Source: Necropsobacter massiliensis (GTDB lineage Bacteria; Pseudomonadota; Gammaproteobacteria; Enterobacterales; Pasteurellaceae). Taken from it: DNA of 64,000 nt. Position 1 is the first letter of the stretch. Every line of letters begins with the position of its first letter. A program made the position numbers and the translations under genes. Below, in pieces: positions 1 to 8,798 of the stretch. The notes below the pieces were generated by a model. It saw only the letters and a list, made by a program, of their open reading frames with translations, was not told the DNA's origin and made no database searches. The stretch is from the NCBI RefSeq assembly GCF_000827595.2, contig NZ_LN776183.1, positions 186,001 through 250,000 of the forward strand, in the 5' to 3' direction.

Positions 1-643
1 TATTCTCTTCATTCATAACTGCTGCAATCTTTCTTGATGCAAGTCCTGTAAGTGCTAAGTCATATACCTTCCTCACAATCCAAGCTGTCTTATCATCAAT
101 GATAATATTGTGCTTATCATCTAGATCTTTCATATAACCAAATGGTGGACTCCATGCAAGAAACTTTCCTTGCTTCTTAAGTTCAGTAGTAACTGTCTTT
201 ACTTTCTGCGAAATATCTTTTGTATAGAAGTCATATAACAAACCTTTAAACTGAATATCCAGGTCGGTTCCATTTCCTTTTTCCTTAGCACTATCATAAC
301 CATCATTAATCGCAATAAACCTAATACCAAGAAAAGGAAAAATATTCTCCAGATAATCACCAAGCGAAATGTAATCTCTCATAAACCTTGATAAGTCTTT
401 TACAATGATTGCATTGATTTTTCCATTCTTAACTTCTTCAAGCATTCTTTGAAAAGATGGTCTTTTCTCATTTGTTCCTGTATATCCGTCATCAATGTAT
501 TCTTCTCTTTGGAAGCTTTTAAATTCATCATTTTTATCAAGAAAATCATTCAGGAAATACCTTTGGTTAATGATACTTTCGCTCTCATCTTTCTTCATCT
601 GATCTTCTACAGATAATCTGATATAAAGTGCAATTTTACTCAT
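1..643 (-). CDS. Large serine recombinase 1 (C-terminus outside window)
   Basis: Reading leftward from ATG at 643 the frame stays open to the window edge and gives about 214 residues of a resolvase/invertase-type recombinase. The N-terminus reads MSKIALYIRLS, with the nucleophilic serine at residue 11, followed by the family motif DLSRFMRDYI and the start of the recombinase DNA-binding domain (WSPPFGYMKD). It is the third gene of a recombinase operon; its start overlaps the end of the preceding recombinase gene by 8 nt. Large serine recombinases cut and exchange strands at short att sites, so this protein probably takes part in integration or excision of the element. The zinc ribbon and coiled coil would lie to the left, outside the window. 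Confidence 0.9.
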   Translation of the reverse strand, partial: MSKIALYIRLSVEDQMKKDESESIINQRYFLNDFLDKNDEFKSFQREEYIDDGYTGTNEKRPSFQRMLEEVKNGKINAIIVKDLSRFMRDYISLGDYLENIFPFLGIRFIAINDGYDSAKEKGNGTDLDIQFKGLLYDFYTKDISQKVKTVTTELKKQGKFLAWSPPFGYMKDLDDKHNIIIDDKTAWIVRKVYDLALTGLASRKIAAVMNEEN

Positions 644-2303
644 CTTTCACATCTCCCATCAAACCATCCATATTAAATTTAAAGATTATTTCAAAGTTAT
701 GATTGCCATAGACAATTATCTTTTCCACTAAGCTACGAATTAAATCAGCTGGTAATTTTTTAACCTTTTTTGCCGAAAATACATCTTTAATCCACTTAAT
801 AGATGTTTTCTTATCCCTTTCAAAGTCTTTTACAACCTTTTCAATAGCAATAACTTCATTATTGATTGTTGCAATATGGCTAAGAGCAATCTCTCTTTTA
901 AGGCTATATTCTTCTCTATCAATCTTACCTAAGCTATATTCTTCATAAGCTTTTTGAATTAATAGCTCTTCCTTTTGAGTCTTTGTTTTAAGCTTTAAAA
1001 TACCTTCGTTTAGTTTATCTATGCTTTCAGAAAATCTTTTAGAAACTCTTTCTATTAGCTTTGCCTTACTTGTAGCCTTAATAATAAACTCTGCTACCTT
1101 TTCAGACATTGCTTTATCAAGTTCTCTTTCCATAATAAATATTCTTACTTCATTATCTATCTTGCCTGTACAAGTATCATTTTGAAATGAGTAATAAAGC
1201 CTATCATGGTTTATTCCATAAATTCTGGTTCTTCGGTAAAGCTCCTTACCTGTTGCATTATTGAAAATCAATCCCTTATATCTATTCTCATAATCTCTCT
1301 CAAAGTTATGCATTTCGGCACCAAAAGCATTATTCTTTAACCTCTCTGCTCGTCCTTGCAGCACTTTTTCAAAGTCCTCTTTTGAGATAATAGGTTCATG
1401 AGCATTTTCATATATAATATGCTGACTTTCATCCACATACTGTTGCTTTATTCCTTTTGCAAGATTTTGTTGCTTAACACCTTGTACTAAAGTGCCTGTA
1501 TAAGCTCTGTTAGTAAGCATTTTAGAAATAGTAGCTTTATTCCACTGTGGATCACCATCTTGTCTATAAATTCTACCTGTTTTGTAATAGACCATTCCTG
1601 TCGCATAGCCCTTAGTATTAAAGTGCTTTGCAACCTCATATTGGCTTTTCCCCTCAAGTGTCAATCGGAACATTTCTTCAACAATGAATCTAACATTCTC
1701 ATCAACTTCTAACTTTTGTCCCTCTTTTAATTTCACTACCTTATATCCATAAGGTGGAACAGAACCAATAAAATATCCATTCCTTGCCCTATTGTGCTTA
1801 CTTGTCTTTATCTTTACCGAAATGTCTTTAGCATACATATCGTTGACGATATTCTTAAGAGTTACTTCAAATGATTTCTTAGAATCTAAATCCTTAACAG
1901 TATCAACTTTATCATTAACAGAAATAAACCTTACTCCCAAGAATGGAAATACCTTGTCTATGAGTCTTCCCATCTCAAGATATTCTCTTCCAAGTCTTGA
2001 TAGGTCTCTTATAATAATACAATTAATTCTTCTTTCACGAATATCTTGCATCATCTCTTGAAACTGTGGTCTTTCAAAATTTGTTCCACTATATTCATAG
2101 TCTGTGTAAATATTTACGACTTTGATATTTTCCTTTAGAGCATACTCTTTACAACAAAGCACCTGGGTTTCGATAGACGATGATTTCTCACGCCACTCTT
2201 CTTTTCTTTCACTGGATAATCTTGTATATATTCCAGCTTTATAAAATATTTTTTGTGCTTGTTCTTCGTTTTTTCTTATATATCTTTTGGAAGTCCTTGC
2301 CAT
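636..2303 (-). CDS. Large serine recombinase 2, zinc-ribbon cysteines lost
   Basis: A 555-residue recombinase with a resolvase catalytic domain (YTRLS, nucleophile Ser30; DLSRLGREYLE), a recombinase domain (PPYGYKVV) and a C-terminal coiled coil. I chose ATG at 2303 because the upstream TTG lies almost on the GGAGG ribosome site; the ATG shares one base with the stop of the preceding gene (TAATG), so translation is probably coupled. The segment where these enzymes normally carry a four-cysteine zinc ribbon (starting GLIFNNATGKELYRR) has only one cysteine. This suggests a partner or directionality subunit that differs from recombinase 3. Triplets of serine integrases are known from streptococcal ICEs; separate roles for each are not settled. 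Confidence 0.92.
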   Translation of the reverse strand: MARTSKRYIRKNEEQAQKIFYKAGIYTRLSSERKEEWREKSSSIETQVLCCKEYALKENIKVVNIYTDYEYSGTNFERPQFQEMMQDIRERRINCIIIRDLSRLGREYLEMGRLIDKVFPFLGVRFISVNDKVDTVKDLDSKKSFEVTLKNIVNDMYAKDISVKIKTSKHNRARNGYFIGSVPPYGYKVVKLKEGQKLEVDENVRFIVEEMFRLTLEGKSQYEVAKHFNTKGYATGMVYYKTGRIYRQDGDPQWNKATISKMLTNRAYTGTLVQGVKQQNLAKGIKQQYVDESQHIIYENAHEPIISKEDFEKVLQGRAERLKNNAFGAEMHNFERDYENRYKGLIFNNATGKELYRRTRIYGINHDRLYYSFQNDTCTGKIDNEVRIFIMERELDKAMSEKVAEFIIKATSKAKLIERVSKRFSESIDKLNEGILKLKTKTQKEELLIQKAYEEYSLGKIDREEYSLKREIALSHIATINNEVIAIEKVVKDFERDKKTSIKWIKDVFSAKKVKKLPADLIRSLVEKIIVYGNHNFEIIFKFNMDGLMGDVKDE

Positions 2304-3967
2304 TAACAAACACCTCCAACTGCAAGCTTAGGTTCAACTCTTTCTAAATGCTCATCAAATAACTTGCCCATTGATATTAGTCTCGCCTTATGTGTGTTAT
2401 TAGCTTTAACCTTATCACTATCCACAATCGTTTGAAGCAGATTCACTGTTTCAATATTGTTGAATACAAAGTTAATTGCATTATCCTCTCCAATCTCAAT
2501 ACGATCTATAAAAGACACTAAAGACAATCGATTCAGTTCATAACTTTCAGGATTAGGAACTATCTCAGAAACTAAACTACCTTTATCGTTTATCTTCATT
2601 TTCAGTTCATCTACGATATTTTGTTTTGCAATAATTTGTTTCTCAATTTCCCTAATCTTAATAAGATAATTTTTTCTAAATCGTTCAAATTCTTCAGTAG
2701 TTATAAGTTCTTCTTCTAAATCCATATAAAGAGATTGTCTAAGTCTTTCATACTTTCTTTTTTCTGCATTTAATGACTCAAAATCAACCTTTAATGTAAA
2801 CTTTGAAACATCTATTTCGCTAACTTTTTTAAGCAGCTCATTGTACTTAGATAGATATTCATTTAGTGCATGAATAGTTGCATAAGTAACATAATCTTCT
2901 TTTACACTATGTCTTGAACACTCTCCGGAATTGTTATATTCAGAGCAAATGTAGAAAGTCTTGTCTCTTACTTTTCGCCTGATCATAGGACTACCACAAT
3001 CTTTACAATAAAGCATCCCTGATAATATATATGGCTTATCTTTAGAGTGTTTCACATCACGAAGTAGCATTTTGTTTGCTAGTGCAAAGATAGATTTTGA
3101 GACTATGTTTTCATGAGCATTTTCTATTGCAATCCAGTCTTCTTTTGAAACATCTACTTCATGCTTTGATTTATAATTTAACTTTGTGGTTTTTCCTTGT
3201 TCCAAGACACCAATATAAACTTTATTTGAAATAATACGGTTTACCATCTTAGCATCCCATTTTGCTTTTTTCACAACAAAACCAGTATTGAAGTTATCAC
3301 CATTATTTTCCTTATGTTTTGATGGCGTAACTGTTCCAATACTGTTTAGAAAGTCGCCAATAGCCTTTGAGGAATAACCCTCTATTTTCATATTAAATAT
3401 TCGCTCAATAATATGAGCTACTTCTGTATCAACTACAAGCTGATGTTTGTTTTTATCATCTTTCTTATATCCAAAAGGAGCAAATGATCCAATAAACTCG
3501 CCATTTTTCCTTTTCACTTCTTTTGATGATTTCACCTTCATAGAAATGTCTCGACAATAACTGTCATTGATAAAATTTCTAATAGGAAGTATTAAATGTG
3601 TATCGCTAACATCCGCATTATCACTATCATAATTATCATTTACAGATATAAAGCGAATACCTTTTTCAGGAAATATCTTTTGCAGATACTTTCCAGACTC
3701 AATATAATCTCTGCCGAAACGAGATAAGTCTTTTACCATAATGATAGAAAACTTTCCTTTATTCAGGTCATCAATCATATTCTTAAAATTTGGACGCTCA
3801 AAATTAGAACCACTATATCCATCATCTACATATTCATAAGATAGATCTATGCTCTTTTCTTTAGCATAAGATTTGATTATTTGTCTTTGATTTGAAATAG
3901 AGTTGCTTTCATTACTGTCTCCATCTTCTCTTGAAAGACGAAGATACATACATGCAGTATTTCTCAT
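2303..3967 (-). CDS. Large serine recombinase 3, intact zinc ribbon
   Basis: First gene of the recombinase operon, 554 residues. The catalytic domain has MYLRLS with Ser12 as nucleophile and DLSRFGRDYIE; then follow the recombinase domain (FAPFGYKK), an intact zinc ribbon (CKDCGSPM ... YICSEY ... GECS, about residues 345-375) and a coiled-coil region typical of large serine integrases. The start is ATG 3967: AGGAGG lies six bases before it, and the longer frame to 3997 has no ribosome site. Of the three recombinases this looks the most complete and is the best candidate for the strand-exchange enzyme that placed the element in the catalase gene. The stop TAA overlaps the start of the next gene by one base. 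Confidence 0.93.
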   Translation of the reverse strand: MRNTACMYLRLSREDGDSNESNSISNQRQIIKSYAKEKSIDLSYEYVDDGYSGSNFERPNFKNMIDDLNKGKFSIIMVKDLSRFGRDYIESGKYLQKIFPEKGIRFISVNDNYDSDNADVSDTHLILPIRNFINDSYCRDISMKVKSSKEVKRKNGEFIGSFAPFGYKKDDKNKHQLVVDTEVAHIIERIFNMKIEGYSSKAIGDFLNSIGTVTPSKHKENNGDNFNTGFVVKKAKWDAKMVNRIISNKVYIGVLEQGKTTKLNYKSKHEVDVSKEDWIAIENAHENIVSKSIFALANKMLLRDVKHSKDKPYILSGMLYCKDCGSPMIRRKVRDKTFYICSEYNNSGECSRHSVKEDYVTYATIHALNEYLSKYNELLKKVSEIDVSKFTLKVDFESLNAEKRKYERLRQSLYMDLEEELITTEEFERFRKNYLIKIREIEKQIIAKQNIVDELKMKINDKGSLVSEIVPNPESYELNRLSLVSFIDRIEIGEDNAINFVFNNIETVNLLQTIVDSDKVKANNTHKARLISMGKLFDEHLERVEPKLAVGGVC

Positions 3968-4065
3968 AACAATCCTCCTAAAATGATATTTTGGCAAATA
4001 GTCATTTCAGAAGATTACTTCTACCACCTATATTTTACCGCACCCTATTTCTCTTTGTCAGCCCC

Positions 4066-4221
4066 TCAAATTCTGACACAGGATTTACATAGATACATCT
4101 CAACAATATCCAGTAAATCAAGCTTTTCACTTTCGCTTGTAGAGTAGGTTATTTTCTTAGAATAATCATCTGCTATTTGCTTCTTATCCTTATCTTTCTT
4201 AACTTCTTTTTTCTTATTCAT
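4066..4221 (-). CDS. Small basic hypothetical protein of the element
   Basis: A 51-residue lysine-rich frame (MNKKKEVKKDKDKK...) ending in CKSCVRI. ATG 4221 has a GAGG ribosome site ten bases upstream. The frame can be extended to 4299 through a cysteine-containing stretch with GTG starts, giving 77 residues, but the upstream site is weaker. It lies just upstream of the recombinase operon and may belong to its control region. I recognise no domain; function unknown. Confidence 0.5.
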   Translation of the reverse strand: MNKKKEVKKDKDKKQIADDYSKKITYSTSESEKLDLLDIVEMYLCKSCVRI

Positions 4222-4682
4222 AGTCTTAACCTCACTATTTTTATAATAAGTTTTATGACATTGGTAGGTGCATTGGCTGCTACATTGGAATCTCACCACC
4301 GCCCCTTATTAAGACGAGCCGGCTTAAACTATTGAAGTATCATTATCACCATTTGTATCACAGAGATAGATTGCCACATCTATCCTTTATGTATTCCTAT
4401 TTATCGCTCTTTTTCTTTTATCCTTGGCACTTACCAGTATTCATTTAAACCAATCTCTCAGCAGAAAAGTCTTGGCGTAGGTCATAATTCTCCACAAATG
4501 GATAACGTCCCACCTTGGTCTATTCAGTTGTCAAAGATCAATTAGCTTTCTGCTATGTAGGATTCTTTGCTTAATAACGGAATAGATTTTCTCTTCTACC
4601 TCAAAAGCAAAAAGGATAAATTTCCTCCTACACTTTAATAGTGAAAATTTATCCCTTTTGGTAACCAGATTTATGAATTTTT
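4222..4682. other. Intergenic leader with no convincing gene
   Basis: About 460 bases without a supportable gene. On the minus strand it holds a TTGACA box near 4520-4530 (in TTGACAACTGAATAG), several stop-interrupted short frames and a GC-richer patch near 4300-4325. It may be the promoter and leader of the small gene and recombinase operon. The 80-codon frame that crosses its right part overlaps a terminator hairpin and is not considered real. Confidence 0.45.
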
Positions 4683-4711
4683 TTGAAAAAGAAAAGCATC
4701 TCCGTAGATGC
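4683..4711 (-). terminator. Rho-independent terminator after the 70-residue gene
   Basis: On the minus strand GCATCT and AGATGC form a six-base stem with loop ACGG, followed by TTTTCTTTTTC. It lies 16 bases after the stop of the gene at 4727-4939. Confidence 0.7.
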
Positions 4712-4726
4712 CTTTCAAATAAAGTT

Positions 4727-4939
4727 TTAGCAATATAATGGTTCTTGAAGTTTGTAGTCATTAAGACAAACATTAAATCCTATCTTCATAGCTTCGTAAA
4801 TATCAGTCATAGTTCCGCCAAGCAGTAGTATTTCGTTCTCAACATCTTCCTTTGCCCAACCTCTTGAACCATCATTTTCTTTTGCAAACTTGTCCATTAC
4901 TTTTTTAACAACAAGTTCTAATACCTCTTTTTCAATCAT
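4727..4939 (-). CDS. Conserved-looking small ICE protein, unknown function
   Basis: A 70-residue acidic/basic mixed protein starting MIEKEVLELVVKKVMDKF. AGGAGG sits eight bases before the ATG and a terminator follows, so it is very likely expressed. It lies downstream of the sigma-like gene in the regulatory segment of the element. I recognise the general type from Tn916/Tn1549-like elements but cannot name a domain or function. Confidence 0.65.
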   Translation of the reverse strand: MIEKEVLELVVKKVMDKFAKENDGSRGWAKEDVENEILLLGGTMTDIYEAMKIGFNVCLNDYKLQEPLYC

Positions 4940-5081
4940 ACCTTTTCCTCCTGTTACCCATTTTATTAAGTTTGTATAGGTTAAAAGAATTTATCTTAAA
5001 TTACAACCCACTTGTAAGAAAAAGGCATTTTAATGTCGATATTAAGTATTTTTTTGCTGTTTTTTCGTAATGACCTAAATG

Positions 5082-5495
5082 CTATTTAAAGTCTTTCAGC
5101 AATTCTCTTAACTTGTCCAATATCTTATTTCTTCTCTTTATGAGAGCTGGATGAGATATTTTTTTCGTTTCAGCCACCGAACGAATAGTCTCATCATTGA
5201 AATAAAGTCTATCAATGATTTCTCTTTCTTCATCATTTAATTTTGATAGTGCATCTCGCACTGCCTCTATCATCATCTGTGTCTGAACAATCTTATCTAC
5301 ATCAAATCCCTCATCAACTATACTATCCTCAAAATGTCCATCATGATCAAAAGACGAGAAAAAAAGCAGGTGATTTTTTCTATCCACCTGCTTCAAATAT
5401 TTTTCATGATTTTTTTCTTGCCAGTAGACTTTATAAATCTCTTCACTAACCTCCACTTTTTTTCCATTTACAAACAAGAAATAATTTTTTCGCAT
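5082..5495 (-). CDS. Sigma-70-like (region 4) regulator of the ICE
   Basis: A 137-residue protein beginning MRKNYFLFVNGKKVEVSEEIY, a start typical of the small sigma-like factors of Tn916/Tn1549-type elements. The C-terminal half (LSKLNDEEREIIDRLYF ... SVAETKKISHPALIKRR) matches sigma region 4: a helix-turn-helix that would contact a -35 element. There is no clear region 2, so it may act as an activator or partial sigma. ATG 5495 has GGAGG nine bases upstream; a longer frame to 5555 runs into a terminator and is rejected. It is a plausible regulator of recombination or transfer genes; its targets are not visible. Confidence 0.8.
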   Translation of the reverse strand: MRKNYFLFVNGKKVEVSEEIYKVYWQEKNHEKYLKQVDRKNHLLFFSSFDHDGHFEDSIVDEGFDVDKIVQTQMMIEAVRDALSKLNDEEREIIDRLYFNDETIRSVAETKKISHPALIKRRNKILDKLRELLKDFK

Positions 5496-5530
5496 TTTTA
5501 TTTTCCTCCATTTCTTTGTTTTCTTGTTTA

Positions 5531-5575
5531 AAACAAAAAAGGAGGACTTCGGCATTTATGCATACCGAATCCTCC
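5531..5575 (-). terminator. Strong rho-independent terminator of the cargo operon
   Basis: On the minus strand GGAGGATTCGG pairs with CCGAAGTCCTCC (one bulged base), followed by TTTTTTGTTTT. It lies 160 bases after the radical SAM gene and ends the cargo operon transcribed from 8.8 kb. Confidence 0.85.
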
Positions 5576-5734
5576 ATAATGGATGAAAAATATTAAATTA
5601 TTTACATGGTAATCCTTATGATTTACTAAATTGAAAATATAAAAAAGGGCTTATATTAAGATATGTATCGTATTTAGTTCTTTGTGACACCATCTTTAAA
5701 AGTTCTCCTTAACCTTTTGTATTATTTCTATTTT

Positions 5735-6610
5735 CTAAAAATCAAATATACTAAGTTGCCTAGTTATCTCTCTTTCTTCAAATTCTTTCAAGTAGCCAAA
5801 AATAATATCATTGTCATGCATTATTTTCTCTTTTTCGCAAAAGTCATGAAAGATCTTCATTAATTTAGAATTATTCTTGCTGCTAGCAATATAGCTATTT
5901 CCGAATGTTTTAATATATTTATCTTTAACCTTGGGGAATTTTTTATCTAATGCACAATAGAAATACTCTCTATTCCCTTCTCTTAGAGTGAGACCTATAC
6001 CAAAGCAAATTATCCCCTTTACTTCTGCTTCTTTGCAATAATTTAAAATGCCTGTTAAATTCTCTTCAGTGTCATTAATAAAAGGTAAAATTGGACTTAA
6101 CCATACAATTGTAGGTATTCCTTCATCTCTTAAAGCAAGCAAGGTTTCAAATCTTTCCTTTGTTGTAGAAACATTTGGTTCAAGCAATTTACATAACTTT
6201 TCATCATAAGTAGTAAGTGTCATTTGAACAACACACTTAGTCTTGGCATTTATTTCTTTCAATAAATCTAAATCCCTTAACACATTTGATGATTTTGTTA
6301 TAAGCGTTATGCCGAATCCATATTTGTTCACTAACTCAAGTGCCTGCCTTGTATAATTTAATCTAAGCTCTTCTTTAATGTATGGATCTGTCATAGAACC
6401 TAATCCAATCATACATTTTTTGCGTTTTCTTCTTAAAGAATCTTCTAAAAGCTGTAGGGCATTTTCTTTAACTTCTACATCTTCAAATCTATGGTTTATC
6501 TGATAGCATTTACTCCTTGAGTCACAATAAATACAACCATGTGTACAGCCTCTGAATAAATTCATTCCATTTTTTGAAGATAATATTCCTTTTACCTTCG
6601 TAAAATGCAT
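5735..6610 (-). CDS. Radical SAM protein of the spore photoproduct lyase-like (SPL) family
   Basis: A 291-residue protein with the radical SAM cluster motif CTHGCIYC (Cys22, Cys26, Cys29, CxxxCxxC) near the N-terminus and GLGSMTDPYI, both typical of the SPL/Rv2578c-like family. Members bind a 4Fe-4S cluster and SAM; spore photoproduct lyase itself repairs a thymine dimer, but most family members are uncharacterised. It is the last gene of the four-gene cargo operon, 20 bases after the ClbS-like gene, and is followed by the operon terminator. A role in repair of modified DNA is inferred from family and context only. Confidence 0.82.
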   Translation of the reverse strand: MHFTKVKGILSSKNGMNLFRGCTHGCIYCDSRSKCYQINHRFEDVEVKENALQLLEDSLRRKRKKCMIGLGSMTDPYIKEELRLNYTRQALELVNKYGFGITLITKSSNVLRDLDLLKEINAKTKCVVQMTLTTYDEKLCKLLEPNVSTTKERFETLLALRDEGIPTIVWLSPILPFINDTEENLTGILNYCKEAEVKGIICFGIGLTLREGNREYFYCALDKKFPKVKDKYIKTFGNSYIASSKNNSKLMKIFHDFCEKEKIMHDNDIIFGYLKEFEEREITRQLSIFDF

Positions 6611-6630
6611 TCTATCATCTCCATATCTGC

Positions 6631-7173
6631 TTATTTTTTATTACAATTTTTTTGATGTGCTTTTAATTTCTTCATCGCCCAATCATAATGGCTTGAAGTA
6701 GTGCTTACAAAATACGAACCGAGTACACTTCCTCCTACCCACTTATAGACATCTTTTGAAAACAATTCTTCATTTGTAAATCTCTCAGCTAATTCTAAAA
6801 TATCTTTATGGGATTTCTGAAACATTTCTTTTGCATCTTCAAGAGAAGTATTTTGATGTTTTTTCCAAAACTCTACATTCATATCTCCATAAGTTTTCCA
6901 ATTATATGGAGCTGGAATAAAAGGTTTTGCCACTCCCTTTAAATTTGTATTTACCCAATTCAAAAGAAGCTGGTGCCATTCATATAAATGGATCAAAATA
7001 TCTCTTAGATTTTTATCTCTTTTCCAATGAGCCTCTTTCTTTTTTTCATCACTTGAAAAGTCAAAAGGTGTGTTTAATTCTTCGTCAGATAGCTTAGCAA
7101 TTAATACGTTCAACTTATCGTAGTTTTCTTTCGCTGCAATCATTAAATCTTCTTTTGTTCTTGGTCTTGGCAT
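6631..7173 (-). CDS. ClbS/DfsB-family four-helix protein (possible genotoxin hydrolase)
   Basis: A 180-residue protein starting MPRPRTKEDLMIAAKENYDKL, with the DinB-like four-helix pattern and segments LRDILIHLYEWHQLLLNW and YNWKTYGDMN typical of the ClbS/DfsB (DUF1706) family; length fits. ClbS of the colibactin cluster is a cyclopropane hydrolase that protects the producer's DNA by opening the toxin warhead. Other members (DfsB) have other or unknown roles. ATG 7173 has a GGAGG site upstream. It lies between the GyrI-like and radical SAM genes. Family membership is clear to me; the substrate is inferred. Confidence 0.83.
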   Translation of the reverse strand: MPRPRTKEDLMIAAKENYDKLNVLIAKLSDEELNTPFDFSSDEKKKEAHWKRDKNLRDILIHLYEWHQLLLNWVNTNLKGVAKPFIPAPYNWKTYGDMNVEFWKKHQNTSLEDAKEMFQKSHKDILELAERFTNEELFSKDVYKWVGGSVLGSYFVSTTSSHYDWAMKKLKAHQKNCNKK

Positions 7174-7184
7174 AATATTTCCTC

Positions 7185-7799
7185 CTACTTTACGCTATAT
7201 CTCAATATGGTTTTTAAGTTTTCTTCTGATGTTCTATTCTTGTTGCTCAAATAGATTTCTGTATGATAATCAAATTTTCTTAAAAGACCATGTTTTTCCA
7301 TAAAACTTTCTAGTTTTTCAAATGAATATGGTTCTGTGTCAAAACTTCCAATATGTAAAATCTGTACTGCTTTGCCACCTTCTACATTATCAAAAATGAT
7401 TTCATCATATAATTTATTCGGTTTTTTCTCTCTAACATTCTTAATAGCTAAATCAAAAATATCTCTTGTAATATAATCTGGCTGTTTAATCATAATTGCA
7501 TATTTCAATTTATTTTTATCAAATTGTTCTCCAGAGTTTTTTCTCCAGATGCCTTCGAGTGGAAATACAGCAAAGTCTTTGTAAGAAGAATTATTTTCAT
7601 CTATATTCGTCTTTTTAAATAACATTTTTATACCATATGCTAATGTAAACAATGCCGAAACTCTATCTGAAAAATCAGCTAAATTGGGATTACCTTCTCC
7701 ATTTATCATAATGAACTTCTGATTAGGAACATCTATTATCTCCGCTTTTTGCTTCGCTCCATATAAGTATTTTTCTTCTTTTTTCCATTCATATTTCAT
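7185..7799 (-). CDS. GyrI-like small-molecule-binding protein (possible cyclopropanoid hydrolase)
   Basis: A 204-residue protein (MKYEWKKEEKYLYGAKQKAEII...) with the GyrI-like/SOUL-fold pattern: the segment VPNQKFIMINGEGNP near residue 27, LEGIWRKN in the middle and a C-terminal ILHIGSFDTEPYSFEKLE repeat half. GyrI-like proteins bind small molecules; a branch hydrolyses cyclopropane groups of yatakemycin/CC-1065-type DNA alkylators, others protect gyrase or sense drugs. ATG 7799 has AGGAG eight bases upstream; the longer frame to 7838 lacks a ribosome site. The gene follows the WYL regulator gene, with a palindrome between them, and precedes the ClbS-like gene by 11 bases. Confidence 0.83.
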   Translation of the reverse strand: MKYEWKKEEKYLYGAKQKAEIIDVPNQKFIMINGEGNPNLADFSDRVSALFTLAYGIKMLFKKTNIDENNSSYKDFAVFPLEGIWRKNSGEQFDKNKLKYAIMIKQPDYITRDIFDLAIKNVREKKPNKLYDEIIFDNVEGGKAVQILHIGSFDTEPYSFEKLESFMEKHGLLRKFDYHTEIYLSNKNRTSEENLKTILRYSVK

Positions 7800-7847
7800 A
7801 GCAAAATTCTCCTTTGTACTGATAAATATATTATACAAAAGTTAACT

Positions 7848-7862
7848 TGACACCATCTGTCA
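7848..7862. promoter_or_regulatory. Palindromic operator TGACA-N5-TGTCA before the GyrI-like gene
   Basis: Fifteen-base inverted repeat (TGACA, CCATC, TGTCA) overlapping the stop of the WYL gene. A minus-strand TATAAT lies just downstream, so it is placed like an operator near a -35 region. The same half-sites and spacing occur before the WYL gene. Confidence 0.55.
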
Positions 7863-8759
7863 TATTCTATATTTTTTAGCCATAATGTTTATTGTGTTTT
7901 TAATTTTACCTCGAATTTCTTTCGGTTCTAACACCTCTGCCGCATCTCCATAGGAAAATATATAGTTATATAAATTGTAATCGTTGGGAAGTTCTACTGT
8001 AGCATATAAATTTCCATCTTCATCTTCTTCAATAGCACTGGATACTTCATCATATACTCTAAAAGCCATTTTTCTATCAAATTTTACTTTAACAAATACA
8101 GTTTCCTCATACTCCATTTCTTTTTTTAAGACAATACTATCAAAATCATCTTCAAAGGTATTTGGTAAAATTTCAAATTCTTTTATGCGTGACAGCTTAA
8201 AATATCTAAAATCATTTCTTGACAAACAAAATGCATACACATACCAATCCCATCCTTTAAATAGGAGTCTTATTGGCTTTACTTTTCTGCTTGTTTCTTT
8301 TTTATTACTGGAAAAATATATAAAACGAACAATATTTTTATTGATGATTGCTGATTTTATATCTTTAAATAATTCATCATAAGATTTACTTCGTTGCCAA
8401 TTTGTAAAATCAACTTCTATCCAGTTAGTATTTTTCGTTTTAAATAAAGCGGTTAATTTGGTTAAAAGTTCATTTTCGTACTCCTTATTTGTCAGTTCTA
8501 AACCTTTTAAGGCAATCAAAATCTGTTCTTGCTCGTTCTCAGAAAGAAATGATTTTTTCAATACAAAATCATCCGCTATTTCTATTCCACCACCTTTCCC
8601 TTGGGTGGCGTAGATGGGAATTCCGGCACTGCTAAGGACATCAATATCTCTATAAATTGTCCTTATTGATACTTCATATTTTTCCGCAAGTTCATTTGCC
8701 GTTACTTTTCCTTTTTCCAGTACATAATACAAAATTTTAAACAATCTATTGTTTTTCAT
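7860..8759 (-). CDS. YafY-type regulator: HTH plus WYL domain
   Basis: A 299-residue protein: N-terminal winged helix-turn-helix (residues 1-60, with VTANELAEKYEVSIRTIYRD), then a WYL domain (about 140-220, including VKPIRLLFKGWDWYVYAFC and FRYFKLSRI) and a WCX-like C-terminus. WYL regulators bind ligands, and some (PafBC, DriD) respond to single-stranded DNA made during damage. It is the first gene of the cargo operon, with its own TATAAT promoter and a palindrome at 8799-8815, which suggests autoregulation and control of the downstream GyrI-like, ClbS-like and radical SAM genes. Whether it activates or represses cannot be told from sequence. Confidence 0.9.
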   Translation of the reverse strand: MKNNRLFKILYYVLEKGKVTANELAEKYEVSIRTIYRDIDVLSSAGIPIYATQGKGGGIEIADDFVLKKSFLSENEQEQILIALKGLELTNKEYENELLTKLTALFKTKNTNWIEVDFTNWQRSKSYDELFKDIKSAIINKNIVRFIYFSSNKKETSRKVKPIRLLFKGWDWYVYAFCLSRNDFRYFKLSRIKEFEILPNTFEDDFDSIVLKKEMEYEETVFVKVKFDRKMAFRVYDEVSSAIEEDEDGNLYATVELPNDYNLYNYIFSYGDAAEVLEPKEIRGKIKNTINIMAKKYRI

Positions 8760-8798
8760 TATTTTACCACTCCTAGTAGATACTATTATACCATAAAT

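Noticed and set aside
4531-4773. 80-codon minus-strand frame
   Set aside because: It overlaps the 70-codon gene and runs through its terminator hairpin, has no ribosome site and shows no family features.
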